The notes below the pieces were generated by a model. The model had not been told where the DNA came from and ran no database searches. It saw only the letters and a list, made by a program, of their open reading frames with translations. Shown here one piece after another: positions 42,082 to 50,480 of a stretch of 64,000 bases of DNA. The translations under genes were made by a program, and so were the position numbers. Position 1 is the stretch's first letter, and the number at the start of each line of letters is the position of its first letter. The DNA is from Acrocarpospora catenulata (lineage in GTDB: Bacteria; Actinomycetota; Actinomycetes; Streptosporangiales; Streptosporangiaceae). The stretch covers positions 1 through 64,000 of the forward strand of contig NZ_JAHCST010000032.1 in assembly GCF_018476525.1 (NCBI RefSeq). Reading direction: 5' to 3'.

Positions 42082-43205
42082 GTACGGCTCGTCTCCTTGA
42101 TCCGGCGCCGGGTGAACCGGCCGAAGTTGTAGTACGCGGCGCAGGCCCCCTCCGAGGAGACCATGCAGGTGCCGATCGGCGTCTCGGGCGTGCAGGCCGT
42201 ACCGAAGACCTTGCACTCCCACGGTTTGAGCACGCCCTTGAGTACCTCCCCGCACTGGCACGCCTTGGGATCGGCCACCCGGACTCCGGGCACCTCGAAG
42301 ATCCGTTCGGCGTCGAAGGCCGCGTACGCCTCCCGCATGCGCAGCGCCGAGTGCGAGATGAACCCCAGCCCCCGCCACTCGAAGTACGGCCGGGGCTCCA
42401 TCACCTGGGAGATCACCTCAAGCGCCCGGCGGTTGCCGTCCCACGGCACCACCCGGGTGTACTGGTTCTCCACCTCGGCCCGGCCCTCGGCCAGCTGCCG
42501 GAGCAGCAGGTAGATCGACTGCAGCACGTCAAGCGGTTCGAAGCCCGCGCAGACCAGCGGCTTGCCGTACTCGCGGGCGATGAACTCGTACGGCCGGCAT
42601 CCGATCACCGTGGACACGTGGCCGGGGCCGATGAAGCCGTCCAGCCGCTGGTCAGGCGAGTCCAGGATGGCCTTGATGGCCGGAATGATGGTCACGTGGT
42701 TGCAGAAGACGGAGAAGTTGGCGATGCCCTCGGCGGCGGCCCGCAGCACGGTCATCGCCGTGGACGGCGCCGTCGTCTCGAAGCCGATGCCCATGAAGAC
42801 GACGGCACGGTCCGGATTCGTCCGCGCGATCTTCAACGCGTCCAGCGGCGAGTACACCATACGGATGTCCGCGCCGGCGGCCTTGGCGTCCAGGAACGAG
42901 CCCTGCCCGCCGGGCACCCGCATCATGTCCCCGAACGAGGTCATGATCACTTCGGGCCGGCGGGCGATGGCCATGGCGTCGTCGATCCGACCCATCGGGA
43001 TCACGCACACCGGGCAGCCGGGGCCGTGCACCAGCGTCACGGCCTCCGGCAGATAGTCCTCCAGACCGTGCTTGTAGATGGTGTGCGTGTGGCCCCCGCA
43101 CACCTCCATGAACGTGTAGGTGCGGCCCGGCTCACAGAGCTCCCGGATCTGGGAGGCCAGCATCCGGGCTTTGTCCGCGTCGCGGTATTCGTCGATGAAC
43201 CGCAT
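42078..43205 (-). CDS. hypD: HypD, Fe(CN)2CO scaffold protein
   Basis: 375 residues. YTFMEVCGGHTHTIYKHG, VHGPGCPVCVIPMGRIDDAM and FMGIGFETTAPSTAMTVL are HypD signatures. The 4Fe-4S ligands lie in the C-terminal ACQCGEVLKGVLKPWECKVF and ACTPETPIGTCMVSSEGACA. Nine bases after hypC. HypC-HypD assembles the iron centre. All expected Cys are present. Confidence 0.95.
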   Translation of the reverse strand: MRFIDEYRDADKARMLASQIRELCEPGRTYTFMEVCGGHTHTIYKHGLEDYLPEAVTLVHGPGCPVCVIPMGRIDDAMAIARRPEVIMTSFGDMMRVPGGQGSFLDAKAAGADIRMVYSPLDALKIARTNPDRAVVFMGIGFETTAPSTAMTVLRAAAEGIANFSVFCNHVTIIPAIKAILDSPDQRLDGFIGPGHVSTVIGCRPYEFIAREYGKPLVCAGFEPLDVLQSIYLLLRQLAEGRAEVENQYTRVVPWDGNRRALEVISQVMEPRPYFEWRGLGFISHSALRMREAYAAFDAERIFEVPGVRVADPKACQCGEVLKGVLKPWECKVFGTACTPETPIGTCMVSSEGACAAYYNFGRFTRRRIKETSRT

Positions 43206-43214
43206 GTCGGCCTT

Positions 43215-43487
43215 TCAGGTGATGTCTGACTCTGCGAGCGCTTCGAGCTCGTCGGTGTAGGCCTGTCCAAGACCGGTCAGCAGGGCGAGCGTGGCCGCCG
43301 CCTCCGCTTCGTCGATCTTGGACATCGCGAAGCCCACGTGGACCAGCACCCAGTCGCCTGGGCGGACTTCCCCTTCGCCGAGCAGGCCGATGTTGATGGC
43401 CCGCCGGACGCCCACGACGTCCACCGTGGCCAGGTCGGCCGGTCCGGGGATGAGTTCGATGATCTCGCCGGGAATGCCCAGGCACAT
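43215..43487 (-). CDS. hypC: HypC chaperone
   Basis: 90 residues. Canonical start MCLGIPGEIIEL with the essential Cys2, then VDVVGVRRAINIGLLGEG and VRPGDWVLVHVGFAMSKIDE. It carries the Fe(CN)2CO unit with HypD to the large-subunit precursor. Contrast with the non-canonical HypC-like protein at 37902. Confidence 0.95.
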   Translation of the reverse strand: MCLGIPGEIIELIPGPADLATVDVVGVRRAINIGLLGEGEVRPGDWVLVHVGFAMSKIDEAEAAATLALLTGLGQAYTDELEALAESDIT

Positions 43488-43494
43488 GGTCGTG

Positions 43495-43605
43495 TCACAT
43501 TCTTTCGATCTTGATGTAGCGCTTGATCGCCGGCAGCTCCCGCCAGAACAGCGCGAGAAGCACCGCGCCGGCGAGCATGCCCAGCACCTTCTTGCGATGC
43601 CGCAT
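43495..43605 (-). CDS. 36-aa membrane-associated microprotein
   Basis: MRHRKKVLGMLAGAVLLALF followed by WRELPAIKRYIKIERM. One N-terminal hydrophobic span after a basic start, then an amphipathic basic tail. It resembles small single-span proteins (DUF6893-like, from memory) often encoded in actinobacterial hydrogenase loci. It sits seven bases before hypC. Could help membrane association of the enzyme; inferred. Confidence 0.65.
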   Translation of the reverse strand: MRHRKKVLGMLAGAVLLALFWRELPAIKRYIKIERM

Positions 43606-43632
43606 GTTTCCTGTCACCTCCTTTCGCATCGG

Positions 43633-43839
43633 TCAGCCCGGGGGCAGGTTCGGCATGACGGACAGGATCGGGTTCTCCTTCTTGGGCCGCACGCCCGTGG
43701 AGCGGCGCGCGTCGGCGGTGCCGTCCTTGTGGTGCCCGCGCGGGAAGCGGGCGTGCCGCTCGTTGCCCATGCGTACGCCCTTGGTGTGTGAAGGGGTGTC
43801 GGGCGCCACGTCAGGCTTGCCCACTCGGATCTGTGCCAT
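43633..43839 (-). CDS. Small conserved hydrogenase-operon protein
   Basis: 68 residues starting MAQIRVGKPDVAPDTPSHTK. Rich in G/P/H/K, no membrane span, ending NPILSVMPNLPPG. I recognise the start and end (MAQIRVG..., PNLPP) as typical of a short protein found next to group 1h hydrogenase genes. Likely unstructured. Function unknown. Overlaps the DUF5947 gene end by 29 bases. Confidence 0.7.
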   Translation of the reverse strand: MAQIRVGKPDVAPDTPSHTKGVRMGNERHARFPRGHHKDGTADARRSTGVRPKKENPILSVMPNLPPG

Positions 43840-44426
43840 GTCGTCCTCCCTTGTCCTTGTCCAGTTCGGCGAAGAACGTGCTGAGCCGGGTCCAGAGCTC
43901 CTGGCCCCCGGACATGCCCTTCCATTCCGCCCGTACCAGGGCGACCAGCCGGTGGCAGTCGTCGATGGGCACCAGCCACCGTTCGTCCATGCCCCGGACC
44001 ACGGCCACCAGGAACGCCTCCAGGCGTGGCCGCATCGCCCGAAGGGGCTCGTACTGGCCGGTCAGGCGCTCCCAGGTGGCGGGGTCCAGCTCCCATCGGG
44101 TGGGGCCCGCCGGGCTCGGATAGTGCGCGACAACCACGTCGTCCGGATTTTTCACGAAGTACGCCAGACCTACGGGAATACCCAGATCCTGGGGTGGGGG
44201 ACCGGCCAGCCGTACCCGGCGGTCGGGCACCAGCTGGAATCGCCCCAGCCCGGCCCCGCCGCGCTCGAACAGCAGCTTGCACGCCCGGCAGGCGCAGAGC
44301 AGCTGCCCGTCCCGCTCGGAGAGCAGGTGGGAGTGCGCGTCCGCCAGCGGCGCGCCGCACAGCTCGCACGGCTCGGCCGCCCGCCGCCGGCGGGTCACCG
44401 TCCGGTTGATCACCCTTTCCAGCACC
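43811..44426 (-). CDS. DUF5947 family protein
   Basis: 204 residues from GTG 44426 behind GAGGAG. Zinc-finger-like Cys set: CELCGAPLADAHSHLL and LLCACRACKLLFERG (about residues 15-50), then LGIPVGLAYFVKNPDDVVVA and YPSPAGPTRWELDPATWERL, ERWLVPIDDCHRLVALVRAEW. DUF5947 genes are fixed members of group 1h hydrogenase operons. The Cys pairs suggest a rubredoxin or zinc site, perhaps for maturation or electron transfer. Confidence 0.8.
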
Positions 44427-44435
44427 AGACGCTCC

Positions 44436-44744
44436 TCAGCTCGGGCGGCGCAGCAGCGCGTCGGCCGGGATGAACGCCTGCCCGGCCGTGGCGGGCTGCC
44501 CTGCCGCAATGCCGTGCAGCGCGAACAGGTGCGCCAGCAGCACGTCCCCCGCCAGAGCGGTGCGCAGCTCCGGCTCCGCACGGTCCACCATGCGGGCGAG
44601 CGCCTCGCCGTACACCTCGGTGAGCAGGGTCACCGCGTCCAGCGCGGTCTCGACGGGCGCCGCCTCCAGCTCCGCGAGCAGCTCGTCCAGCACCTCCAGC
44701 CGCCCGGCCACGTCCCGGTCGTCGAGGCGGGTCCGGTCAGACAT
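44436..44744 (-). CDS. NifU N-terminal-like helical protein (short)
   Basis: 102 residues, TGA overlapping the large-subunit start region. LDAVTLLTEVYGEALARMVD and AGDVLLAHLFALHGI resemble the N-terminal helical half of the NifU-like proteins in actinobacterial hydrogenase operons. The usual C-terminal NifU Cys-x-x-Cys domain is absent: the gene ends shortly after this half. It contains no Cys. So an Fe-S scaffold role would need a partner. Confidence 0.6.
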   Translation of the reverse strand: MSDRTRLDDRDVAGRLEVLDELLAELEAAPVETALDAVTLLTEVYGEALARMVDRAEPELRTALAGDVLLAHLFALHGIAAGQPATAGQAFIPADALLRRPS

Positions 44745-46533
44745 TGCCTGCCCCCGCTCCGAACATCGGGGAGTGCAGCTTCTTCAGCGTGCGGCCCTTG
44801 CCGAGGTACATGTGCACCCCGCAGGGCAGGCACGGGTCGAAGCTGCGCACCGCGCGCATGATGTCCACGCCCTTGAAGTCGTCCGGGCCGTTCTCCTCGA
44901 AGATCGGCATGTCCTGCACCGCGTCCTCGTACGGCCCCGGCGTGCCGAACTCGTCACGCGGGCTGGCGTTCCACGGCGTGGGCGGGTACGGGTGGTAGTT
45001 GGCGATCTTGCCGTCCCTGATCACCAGGTGGTGCGAGAGCACCCCGCGCACCGCCTCGTGGAAGCCGCAGCCGATCGCCTCGTCCGGCACGTCGAAGTCC
45101 TGGAAGACCTTGGTGTCCCCGCCGCGTACCCGGGCCAGCGCCTGCTCGATGAAGTACACCGCCATGGCGGCGGCGTAGGCCGTGAAGTACACCCGGGCAC
45201 GGTTGCGCTCGATCGCGTTGGACCACTGCGGGATGCGCCACTCCAGCGTGGTCTCCGGCAGGCTCTCCCCCTTCGGCAGCGAGATCCGCACCGCCGAGCC
45301 GGTCGCCTTGACGTACGGGGTGTCCACCACGCCGGCCAGCGCGGTGGTGTACAGCCGGGCGAACGGGCCGCCGCCGGTGTCCAGCGCCAGGTGCTCCCCG
45401 GTGCGCTGGTCCAGCCAGCGTGGGCTCATCACCCAGCTGTAGTTGCCGTTGAAGTCGCGCCGCTGCGGGGCGGGCAGGGTGGTCTGGTTCCAGGGGTGCC
45501 GGATGTCGATCGGGTTGCCGAGCGGGTCGTGGGTGACGAAGGGCTCCTCCTTCACCCAGTCGTCGTAGTAGGAGCTGCCCAGCAGGATGCGGATGCCCAG
45601 GTTGATGTCGACCAGGTTGGTGGTGATCAGCTTGCCGTCCACGACGACGCCCGGGGTGACGTACATCGCCTTGCCCCACTCGTTCATCGTCTCGTAGCGG
45701 TAGTCCACTACCTCGGGGTCCTGGAAGGCTCCCCAGCAGCCCAGCAGCACGCGGCGGCGGCCGACCTCCTCGTATCCGGGCAGGGCCTCGTAGAAGAAGT
45801 CGAAGACGTCGTCGTTGAGCGCGACGGCCTTCTTGAAGAAGTCCACGATGCCGAGCAGCCGGGACAGGTAGTCGGTGAACACCGTCGGCCCCGGCATCGT
45901 GCCGACCCCGCCAGGGTAGATGGTCGACGGGTGCACGTGCCTGCCCTCCATCAGGCAGAACATCTCCCTGGTGGTGCGGCTGACCTTCAGCGCCTCCTTG
46001 TAGATGTCGCCCTCGAAGGGGTTGAACGCCTCCATGATGTCGGCGATGGTGCGTTTGCCGTGGATGGCGGCGTTGGGCGCCTCGGTGTTCCTGGCCCGTT
46101 TGAGCAGGCCGGGGTTGGTGTCCCTGACCATCGCCTCGCAGAAGTCGACGAAGACGAGATTGTCCTGGAAGAGGGTGTGGTCGAACATGTACTCGGCGGC
46201 CTCGCCGAGATTGATGATCCAATCCGCCAGTTTGGGGCTCTTGATGCCGTACGCCATGTTCTGGGCGTACACCGAGCAGGTGGTGTGGTTGTCCCCGCAG
46301 ATGCCGCAGATCCGGCTGGTGATGAATCCGGCGTCCCGCGGGTCCTTGCCCCTCATGAACACCGAATAGCCGCGGAACAGCGAGGACGTGCTGTGGCACT
46401 CCACGACCCGCCGGTTGGCGAAGTCGATCTTCGTGTAGATGCCGAGGTTGCCGATGATCCGGGTGATCGGATCCCACGACATCTCGACCAGGCGCGCGGC
46501 CTCCTCGACGCCTTCCTGCTCCTCTATGGCCAT
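44737..46533 (-). CDS. hhyL: [NiFe]-hydrogenase large subunit, group 1h
   Basis: 598 residues. L1 motif SRICGICGDNHTTCS (Cys76, Cys79) and L2 DPCLPCGVH (Cys568, Cys571) coordinate Ni and Fe. A 24-residue C-terminal peptide after His574 would be removed by the maturation protease. Blocks such as LVDINLGIRILLGSSYYDDW and CGFHEAVRGVLSHHLVIRDG match the long actinobacterial group 1h (formerly group 5) high-affinity H2-oxidising subunit. Downstream of the small-subunit gene by 34 bases. Enables use of trace H2 during starvation. Confidence 0.9.
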   Translation of the reverse strand: MAIEEQEGVEEAARLVEMSWDPITRIIGNLGIYTKIDFANRRVVECHSTSSLFRGYSVFMRGKDPRDAGFITSRICGICGDNHTTCSVYAQNMAYGIKSPKLADWIINLGEAAEYMFDHTLFQDNLVFVDFCEAMVRDTNPGLLKRARNTEAPNAAIHGKRTIADIMEAFNPFEGDIYKEALKVSRTTREMFCLMEGRHVHPSTIYPGGVGTMPGPTVFTDYLSRLLGIVDFFKKAVALNDDVFDFFYEALPGYEEVGRRRVLLGCWGAFQDPEVVDYRYETMNEWGKAMYVTPGVVVDGKLITTNLVDINLGIRILLGSSYYDDWVKEEPFVTHDPLGNPIDIRHPWNQTTLPAPQRRDFNGNYSWVMSPRWLDQRTGEHLALDTGGGPFARLYTTALAGVVDTPYVKATGSAVRISLPKGESLPETTLEWRIPQWSNAIERNRARVYFTAYAAAMAVYFIEQALARVRGGDTKVFQDFDVPDEAIGCGFHEAVRGVLSHHLVIRDGKIANYHPYPPTPWNASPRDEFGTPGPYEDAVQDMPIFEENGPDDFKGVDIMRAVRSFDPCLPCGVHMYLGKGRTLKKLHSPMFGAGAGNV

Positions 46534-46567
46534 CCCCCGAACTCCTTCTCTCGCTGCGAGGACTGCG

Positions 46568-47608
46568 CTACGGACGCCAGCGCGGGTTGAAGCCGCTGGT
46601 CAGCGCCTCACGGTTGTGCCGCCACCGGGGCTCTCTGTTGGCCGTGTGGTTGGTGATGCCGCGTAGCCGCCGGATGATCACGCCGTACGGCTTGATGAGC
46701 ATCGTGGAGAGGCTGCCGCCGGGCGGCATGTCCATGAAGGGCATGAACTTGTCGGGGAAGCCCGGCATGGTGCAGCCGATGCAGATGCCGCCCACGTTCG
46801 GGCAGCCGCCGAGCCCGCCCATCCAGCCGCGTTTGGGCACGTTGCAGTTGACGACCGGGCCCCAGCAGCCCACCCGCACCTGGCACTTGGGCGAGTTGTA
46901 GTCCTTGGCGAAGTCGCCCTGCTCGTAGTAGGAGCCCCGGTCGCAGCCCTCGTGCACGGTCTTGCCGAACAGCCACTGCGGGCGCAGCAGCTCGTCCAGC
47001 GGGGGCGGTGGCGCGGACCCGGCGGCGTGGTAGAGCACCCAGGTCAGGGTCTCCATGAAGTTGTCCGGCTGGACCGGGCAGCCGGGCACGTTGACGATCG
47101 GCAGGCCGCCGGTCGAGACGAAGTCCCAGCCCAGGTAGTCGGCCAGGCCCATGCACCCGGTCGGGTTGCCGGCCATGGCGTGGATGCCGCCGTACGTCGC
47201 GCAGGTGCCGATCGCCACCACCGCCCACGCCCGGGGGGCCAGCAGGTCGATCCAGGTGTTCAGCGTCATCGGCTGGCCGGTGGCCGGGTCGTTGCCGAAC
47301 GAGGTCCAGTACCCGTCGCCGTTGATGTTCTCGTTGGGGATGGAGCCCTCCACCACGAAGATGAAGGGCTCCAGTGCGCCGCCGGCGGCGGCTCGGTACG
47401 GGGCGAGGAAGTCCTCGCCGCCGAGGCTGGGCGAGAGCACCTTGTTGTGCAGGTGGACCTTGGGCAGGCCGGGGATGAGGCCGTTGACCACGTCCTCGAT
47501 CGCGGGCTGCTTGGCCGCGGTCACCGAGACGGTGTCACCGTCGCAGCTCATGCCCTCGGATATCCACAGGATGTGGATTTCGTCGAAACCGGTGGATGGG
47601 ACGGTCAT
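46568..47608 (-). CDS. hhyS: [NiFe]-hydrogenase small subunit, group 1h
   Basis: 346 residues. No Tat signal: the protein starts MTVPSTGFDEIHILWISEGM, so the enzyme stays in the cytoplasm. Fe-S ligands: EGMSCDGD, VAIGTCATYGGIHAM, NVPGCPVQPDNFME, VHEGCDRGSYYEQGDF, KCQVRVGCWGPVVNCNVPKR, GGCPNVGGICIGCTMPGFPD. This gives proximal, medial and distal clusters. ATG overlaps the hypA stop. Strong resemblance to the group 1h small subunit. Confidence 0.9.
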   Translation of the reverse strand: MTVPSTGFDEIHILWISEGMSCDGDTVSVTAAKQPAIEDVVNGLIPGLPKVHLHNKVLSPSLGGEDFLAPYRAAAGGALEPFIFVVEGSIPNENINGDGYWTSFGNDPATGQPMTLNTWIDLLAPRAWAVVAIGTCATYGGIHAMAGNPTGCMGLADYLGWDFVSTGGLPIVNVPGCPVQPDNFMETLTWVLYHAAGSAPPPPLDELLRPQWLFGKTVHEGCDRGSYYEQGDFAKDYNSPKCQVRVGCWGPVVNCNVPKRGWMGGLGGCPNVGGICIGCTMPGFPDKFMPFMDMPPGGSLSTMLIKPYGVIIRRLRGITNHTANREPRWRHNREALTSGFNPRWRP

Positions 47609-48009
47609 CGCGTACCTCCGTATTGCTCGGCCGGGGCATCGTCGAATCTGTCGCGCTCGTCGAAGGTGATCGACTCCACTTCGACCTCACCGCCGCCCGT
47701 CACCTCGATGTCCACACCGCCGCAGCGGGGACAGGCGACCAGCATCGTCGCGTCCGCGGCGCCGCCCCGGTTGCCGCAGTCCCGGCACCGGATGGACAGC
47801 TCGTCGGCGACGACCTCGACCTCGATCTCGGCGTCCTGGGCGGGTGTCCCGGCGGCGGCCACCCGGAAACCCTGGTCGATGAGGGCGGGATCGACCTCGT
47901 GCCCGCCCAGGTGCCCGCCCACGCGGACGCGGGCCGACCTCACGCGCCGGCCCTCGGCCCGGTTCAGGACCGCCTGGACGATCGCGTCGCACATCCCCAT
48001 CTCATGCAT
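47605..48009 (-). CDS. hypA: HypA, nickel insertion protein
   Basis: 134 residues from the ATG giving MHEMGMCDAIV, since the His2 nickel ligand must follow Met1; two codons upstream are possible starts but would spoil this. Zinc site IRCRDCG and VACPRCGG. C-terminal acidic extension. Usually acts with HypB GTPase, which is not found in this window. Overlaps both neighbours. Confidence 0.92.
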   Translation of the reverse strand: MHEMGMCDAIVQAVLNRAEGRRVRSARVRVGGHLGGHEVDPALIDQGFRVAAAGTPAQDAEIEVEVVADELSIRCRDCGNRGGAADATMLVACPRCGGVDIEVTGGGEVEVESITFDERDRFDDAPAEQYGGTR

Positions 48010-48529
48010 CAGCACACTCCGCGTCGATTTGTTGGATCCCCTGCGCGGCGAAGTCCGCCGCCTCCCTGGCCAGCTCCGTCACCAGCCGGACCGCCTCACC
48101 GACGGCGGCGGCCACGGGAGCGGACAGGCCCATGACTTCGTCGATCACCCCGGGGTGGCAGCCCACGACCAGCACCCGCTCGACCTCGCCGCCCAGCGCG
48201 CGGAGCAGGTCGAGCACGGCCTGTGGATGCATGCCGTGCCCGTTCACCGGGGCGGGCCCCGGCAGGTCCTCGCCGTCGAGGCTCATGTCCACCTCGATCA
48301 CGGCCAGGGTGCCCGGGGGGCCTTCGATCGGGACGGCGTCGACCATGATCAAGGTGTGGTGGCGGCCCTCGAGCAGCTCGTACGCCAGGTGCACGCCGCG
48401 GATGCCGTAATCGGCGACATCGACGGTAGGGGGGAGGGTGCTTCTGTCCATTCTTCTGGCGACTTCGACACCGAAACCGTCATCGCCCAGGAAGACGTTG
48501 CCGATCCCCGCCACAAGCACCCGTTTCAT
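48002..48529 (-). CDS. Hydrogenase maturation endopeptidase (HyaD/HycI type)
   Basis: 175 residues starting MKRVLVAGIGNVFLGDDGFG. Ni-sensing acids: Asp in LGDDGFGVEVA and a second in IMVDAVPIEGPPGT; His in HGMHPQAVLDLLRAL; VVGCHPGVIDE. Cleaves the 24-residue tail of the large subunit after Ni insertion. ATG overlaps the preceding gene stop. Confidence 0.92.
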   Translation of the reverse strand: MKRVLVAGIGNVFLGDDGFGVEVARRMDRSTLPPTVDVADYGIRGVHLAYELLEGRHHTLIMVDAVPIEGPPGTLAVIEVDMSLDGEDLPGPAPVNGHGMHPQAVLDLLRALGGEVERVLVVGCHPGVIDEVMGLSAPVAAAVGEAVRLVTELAREAADFAAQGIQQIDAECADA

Positions 48530-49905
48530 TCCTGGTCCCCTTCGGTCTCGTCGTTCCCGGGCAGGGGTTCCACCTCGTCCGGTGCGAAGTAGCGGAATCG
48601 TCCGTACCACTGGTTCAGGTCGGCTCCCGGGTCGTCCTCCAAGGTCACGGCCAGGTGGTAGGCGCCGTCGACGTCGAGCAGCACCGCCTCGACCCGGGCC
48701 GTCCTGCCGTCGAGGAACATGTCCTGGGGGTCGCTGCCCCGTAGCCGGGGGCGGAGCCGTACCCTGCTGCCCCGGCGCAGCGGCTTCCCGCTGACCACGA
48801 TGCTGTTGTGCTCTGGAGCGACGGCCGCGTCCGCCTCGGGACTCCACCACGCCGGTGCGGTCAGCGTGGCTGGTTGCACCGTGCGTGCGACGCCGTGCAG
48901 GCGGGTGAGCACCTCCGGCGGCATCGTCTCGACTCGGTCGAGGATCGCGGCGGCACGCTGGTCGGTCGCCCGGGCCTCCCGTTTCTCGGCGTCGGTGAGG
49001 GTCAGCGTGCGCAGGGACAGGATCTCGTCGATCTCGGCCGCGTCGTGCAGGTCGCCCGGGCTCTCCGGAGCTACCTGCGGGTGGTCGTAGAGCAGGATCG
49101 GGGAGGAGAGCACCACCTCACCCGCCAGTACCGGGAAGGTGCGCACGTTCGAGCAGTCGCGGGCGGCCGCCTCCGCCCAGTCGGGCGGCTCCAGGAGCGA
49201 GACGAAGCAGCCGTCCGGTACGGCCAGCAGCAGGTGGGACGCGATCAGCGCGTGCCGTAGCGCCTCGTCCCGCGTCGTGTCGGCTTGCTTACCTAGGTTT
49301 TCGACTCGTACGCGAAGTCTGACCAGAGACGGGGCATCACAGATGACCGCCGAAATGACGAGGGAGGCTTTCAGCGGCCACCCTTTCCGTCGAATCCGGC
49401 CTTCCGTGAACGACTCCATCTCCTCGGAGCCGGCGATCTGTATGTCGAATCGGCGTTCCCCTTCGAGGAGTTCGCCAATGGAGACCTGGAAATCGAATTC
49501 CTTGGGGACCGCCTCATCGAAGCCCAGCAGCATCCGGTCGCCCGCCTCGACCTGGTCGACCTCGCGGTGGGTTCCGTCAGGGAGGCGTTTCTCCACCGTC
49601 CGGCGGCGGAGCCGCAGGAACCGGAGACGGCAGTGGACCGTGGCGTCCGTCCCGGCCTTGACCAGGCATTCGGTCTGCTGCCACCACGACTCGGCCGAGC
49701 CCGCCACACCCGTGCCCACCAGTTCGTCCAGCCTCTGCGCCTTCGCCCAAGGCTCCGGCAGCAGGACCCCGAACTGCCACCGAACCCGGTTCTTGACCGA
49801 GGAACGGCGGTACGGATACAGCAGATAGCCCTCGTACAGAATCGCATCGGCGACCGCCTGGGCAGCCGGAAATCCGGGGACCGCGTCGATCCTTTTCGCG
49901 GCCAC
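48526..49905 (-). CDS. Hydrogenase-operon protein of unknown function
   Basis: 459 residues from GTG 49905 with AAAGGGG upstream; the frame extends further but without start signals. Notable segments: ADAILYEGYLLYPYRRSSVK, RWQFGVLLPEPWAK, ENLGKQADTTRDEALRHALI, DLHDAAEIDEILSLRTLTL, MPPEVLTRLHGVARTV, DNP-free C-terminus with RGSRVRLRPRLRGSDPQDMF. Similar long proteins head group 1h hydrogenase operons. No Cys motif. Mixed alpha/beta; possibly a structural accessory. First gene of the operon. Confidence 0.75.
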   Translation of the reverse strand: MAAKRIDAVPGFPAAQAVADAILYEGYLLYPYRRSSVKNRVRWQFGVLLPEPWAKAQRLDELVGTGVAGSAESWWQQTECLVKAGTDATVHCRLRFLRLRRRTVEKRLPDGTHREVDQVEAGDRMLLGFDEAVPKEFDFQVSIGELLEGERRFDIQIAGSEEMESFTEGRIRRKGWPLKASLVISAVICDAPSLVRLRVRVENLGKQADTTRDEALRHALIASHLLLAVPDGCFVSLLEPPDWAEAAARDCSNVRTFPVLAGEVVLSSPILLYDHPQVAPESPGDLHDAAEIDEILSLRTLTLTDAEKREARATDQRAAAILDRVETMPPEVLTRLHGVARTVQPATLTAPAWWSPEADAAVAPEHNSIVVSGKPLRRGSRVRLRPRLRGSDPQDMFLDGRTARVEAVLLDVDGAYHLAVTLEDDPGADLNQWYGRFRYFAPDEVEPLPGNDETEGDQE

Positions 49906-50106
49906 GCTCGCCCCTTTCTTCCGCTCCTGTACAGGCTTAGGTGATACCTGTCCATAGGCCGCTATACGCCAGGTGCCTGCGCAAGAGAGCGCAAAAAAAG
50001 GATTCGGGAGACGGCCGATCTGGACGGCTGCAAACATCCCCAATGGCCATGCGTCACCATGAAAGGTGTGACGCCGAAGGGCCTCCTACGGACCCTGCCG
50101 GCCTGG

Positions 50107-50450
50107 CCGCCTTCGTCATCGCCCGCCCGACCGACGAGGAGGCCACGACCGAACACCAACGGCTACTGGAACTGTCCACCCTCGACGACCGGTCCGCGCT
50201 GGCCGCCGGGGTGGACCCAAAGGCCGCCATGTTCAAGGTCAACCAGAACGTCCCCCGGGTGGGCACCAACGGCGGCACCGCCGCCGGCCTGGTCGGCTCC
50301 TACGACACCGTCGCCCGGCGGCTCAGGGCCTTCGCCGACGCCGGGGTGGAGCTGTTCATGCTCCAGTTCCAGCCGCTGGAGGCCGAACTAGACCGTTTCG
50401 CCACCGAAGTCCTGCCCAGAGTCCGGCTCCTGGAGCCCGTACGCGGCTGA
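50107..50450 (+). pseudogene. LLM flavin monooxygenase, C-terminal remnant
   Basis: FVIARPTDEEATTEHQRLLE, VPRVGTNGGTAAGLVGSYDT and LRAFADAGVELFMLQFQPLE are the last third of a SsuD/DszA-like LLM monooxygenase. The first ~250 residues are absent, and upstream sequence to 49,906 is non-coding. Stop codon and following genes are intact. Its position before the DszB-like and SsuA-like genes indicates a former organosulfur operon whose 5' part was deleted. Confidence 0.75.
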
Positions 50451-50480
50451 AGGCCGAATCACACCACGAAGAGGAACAGC

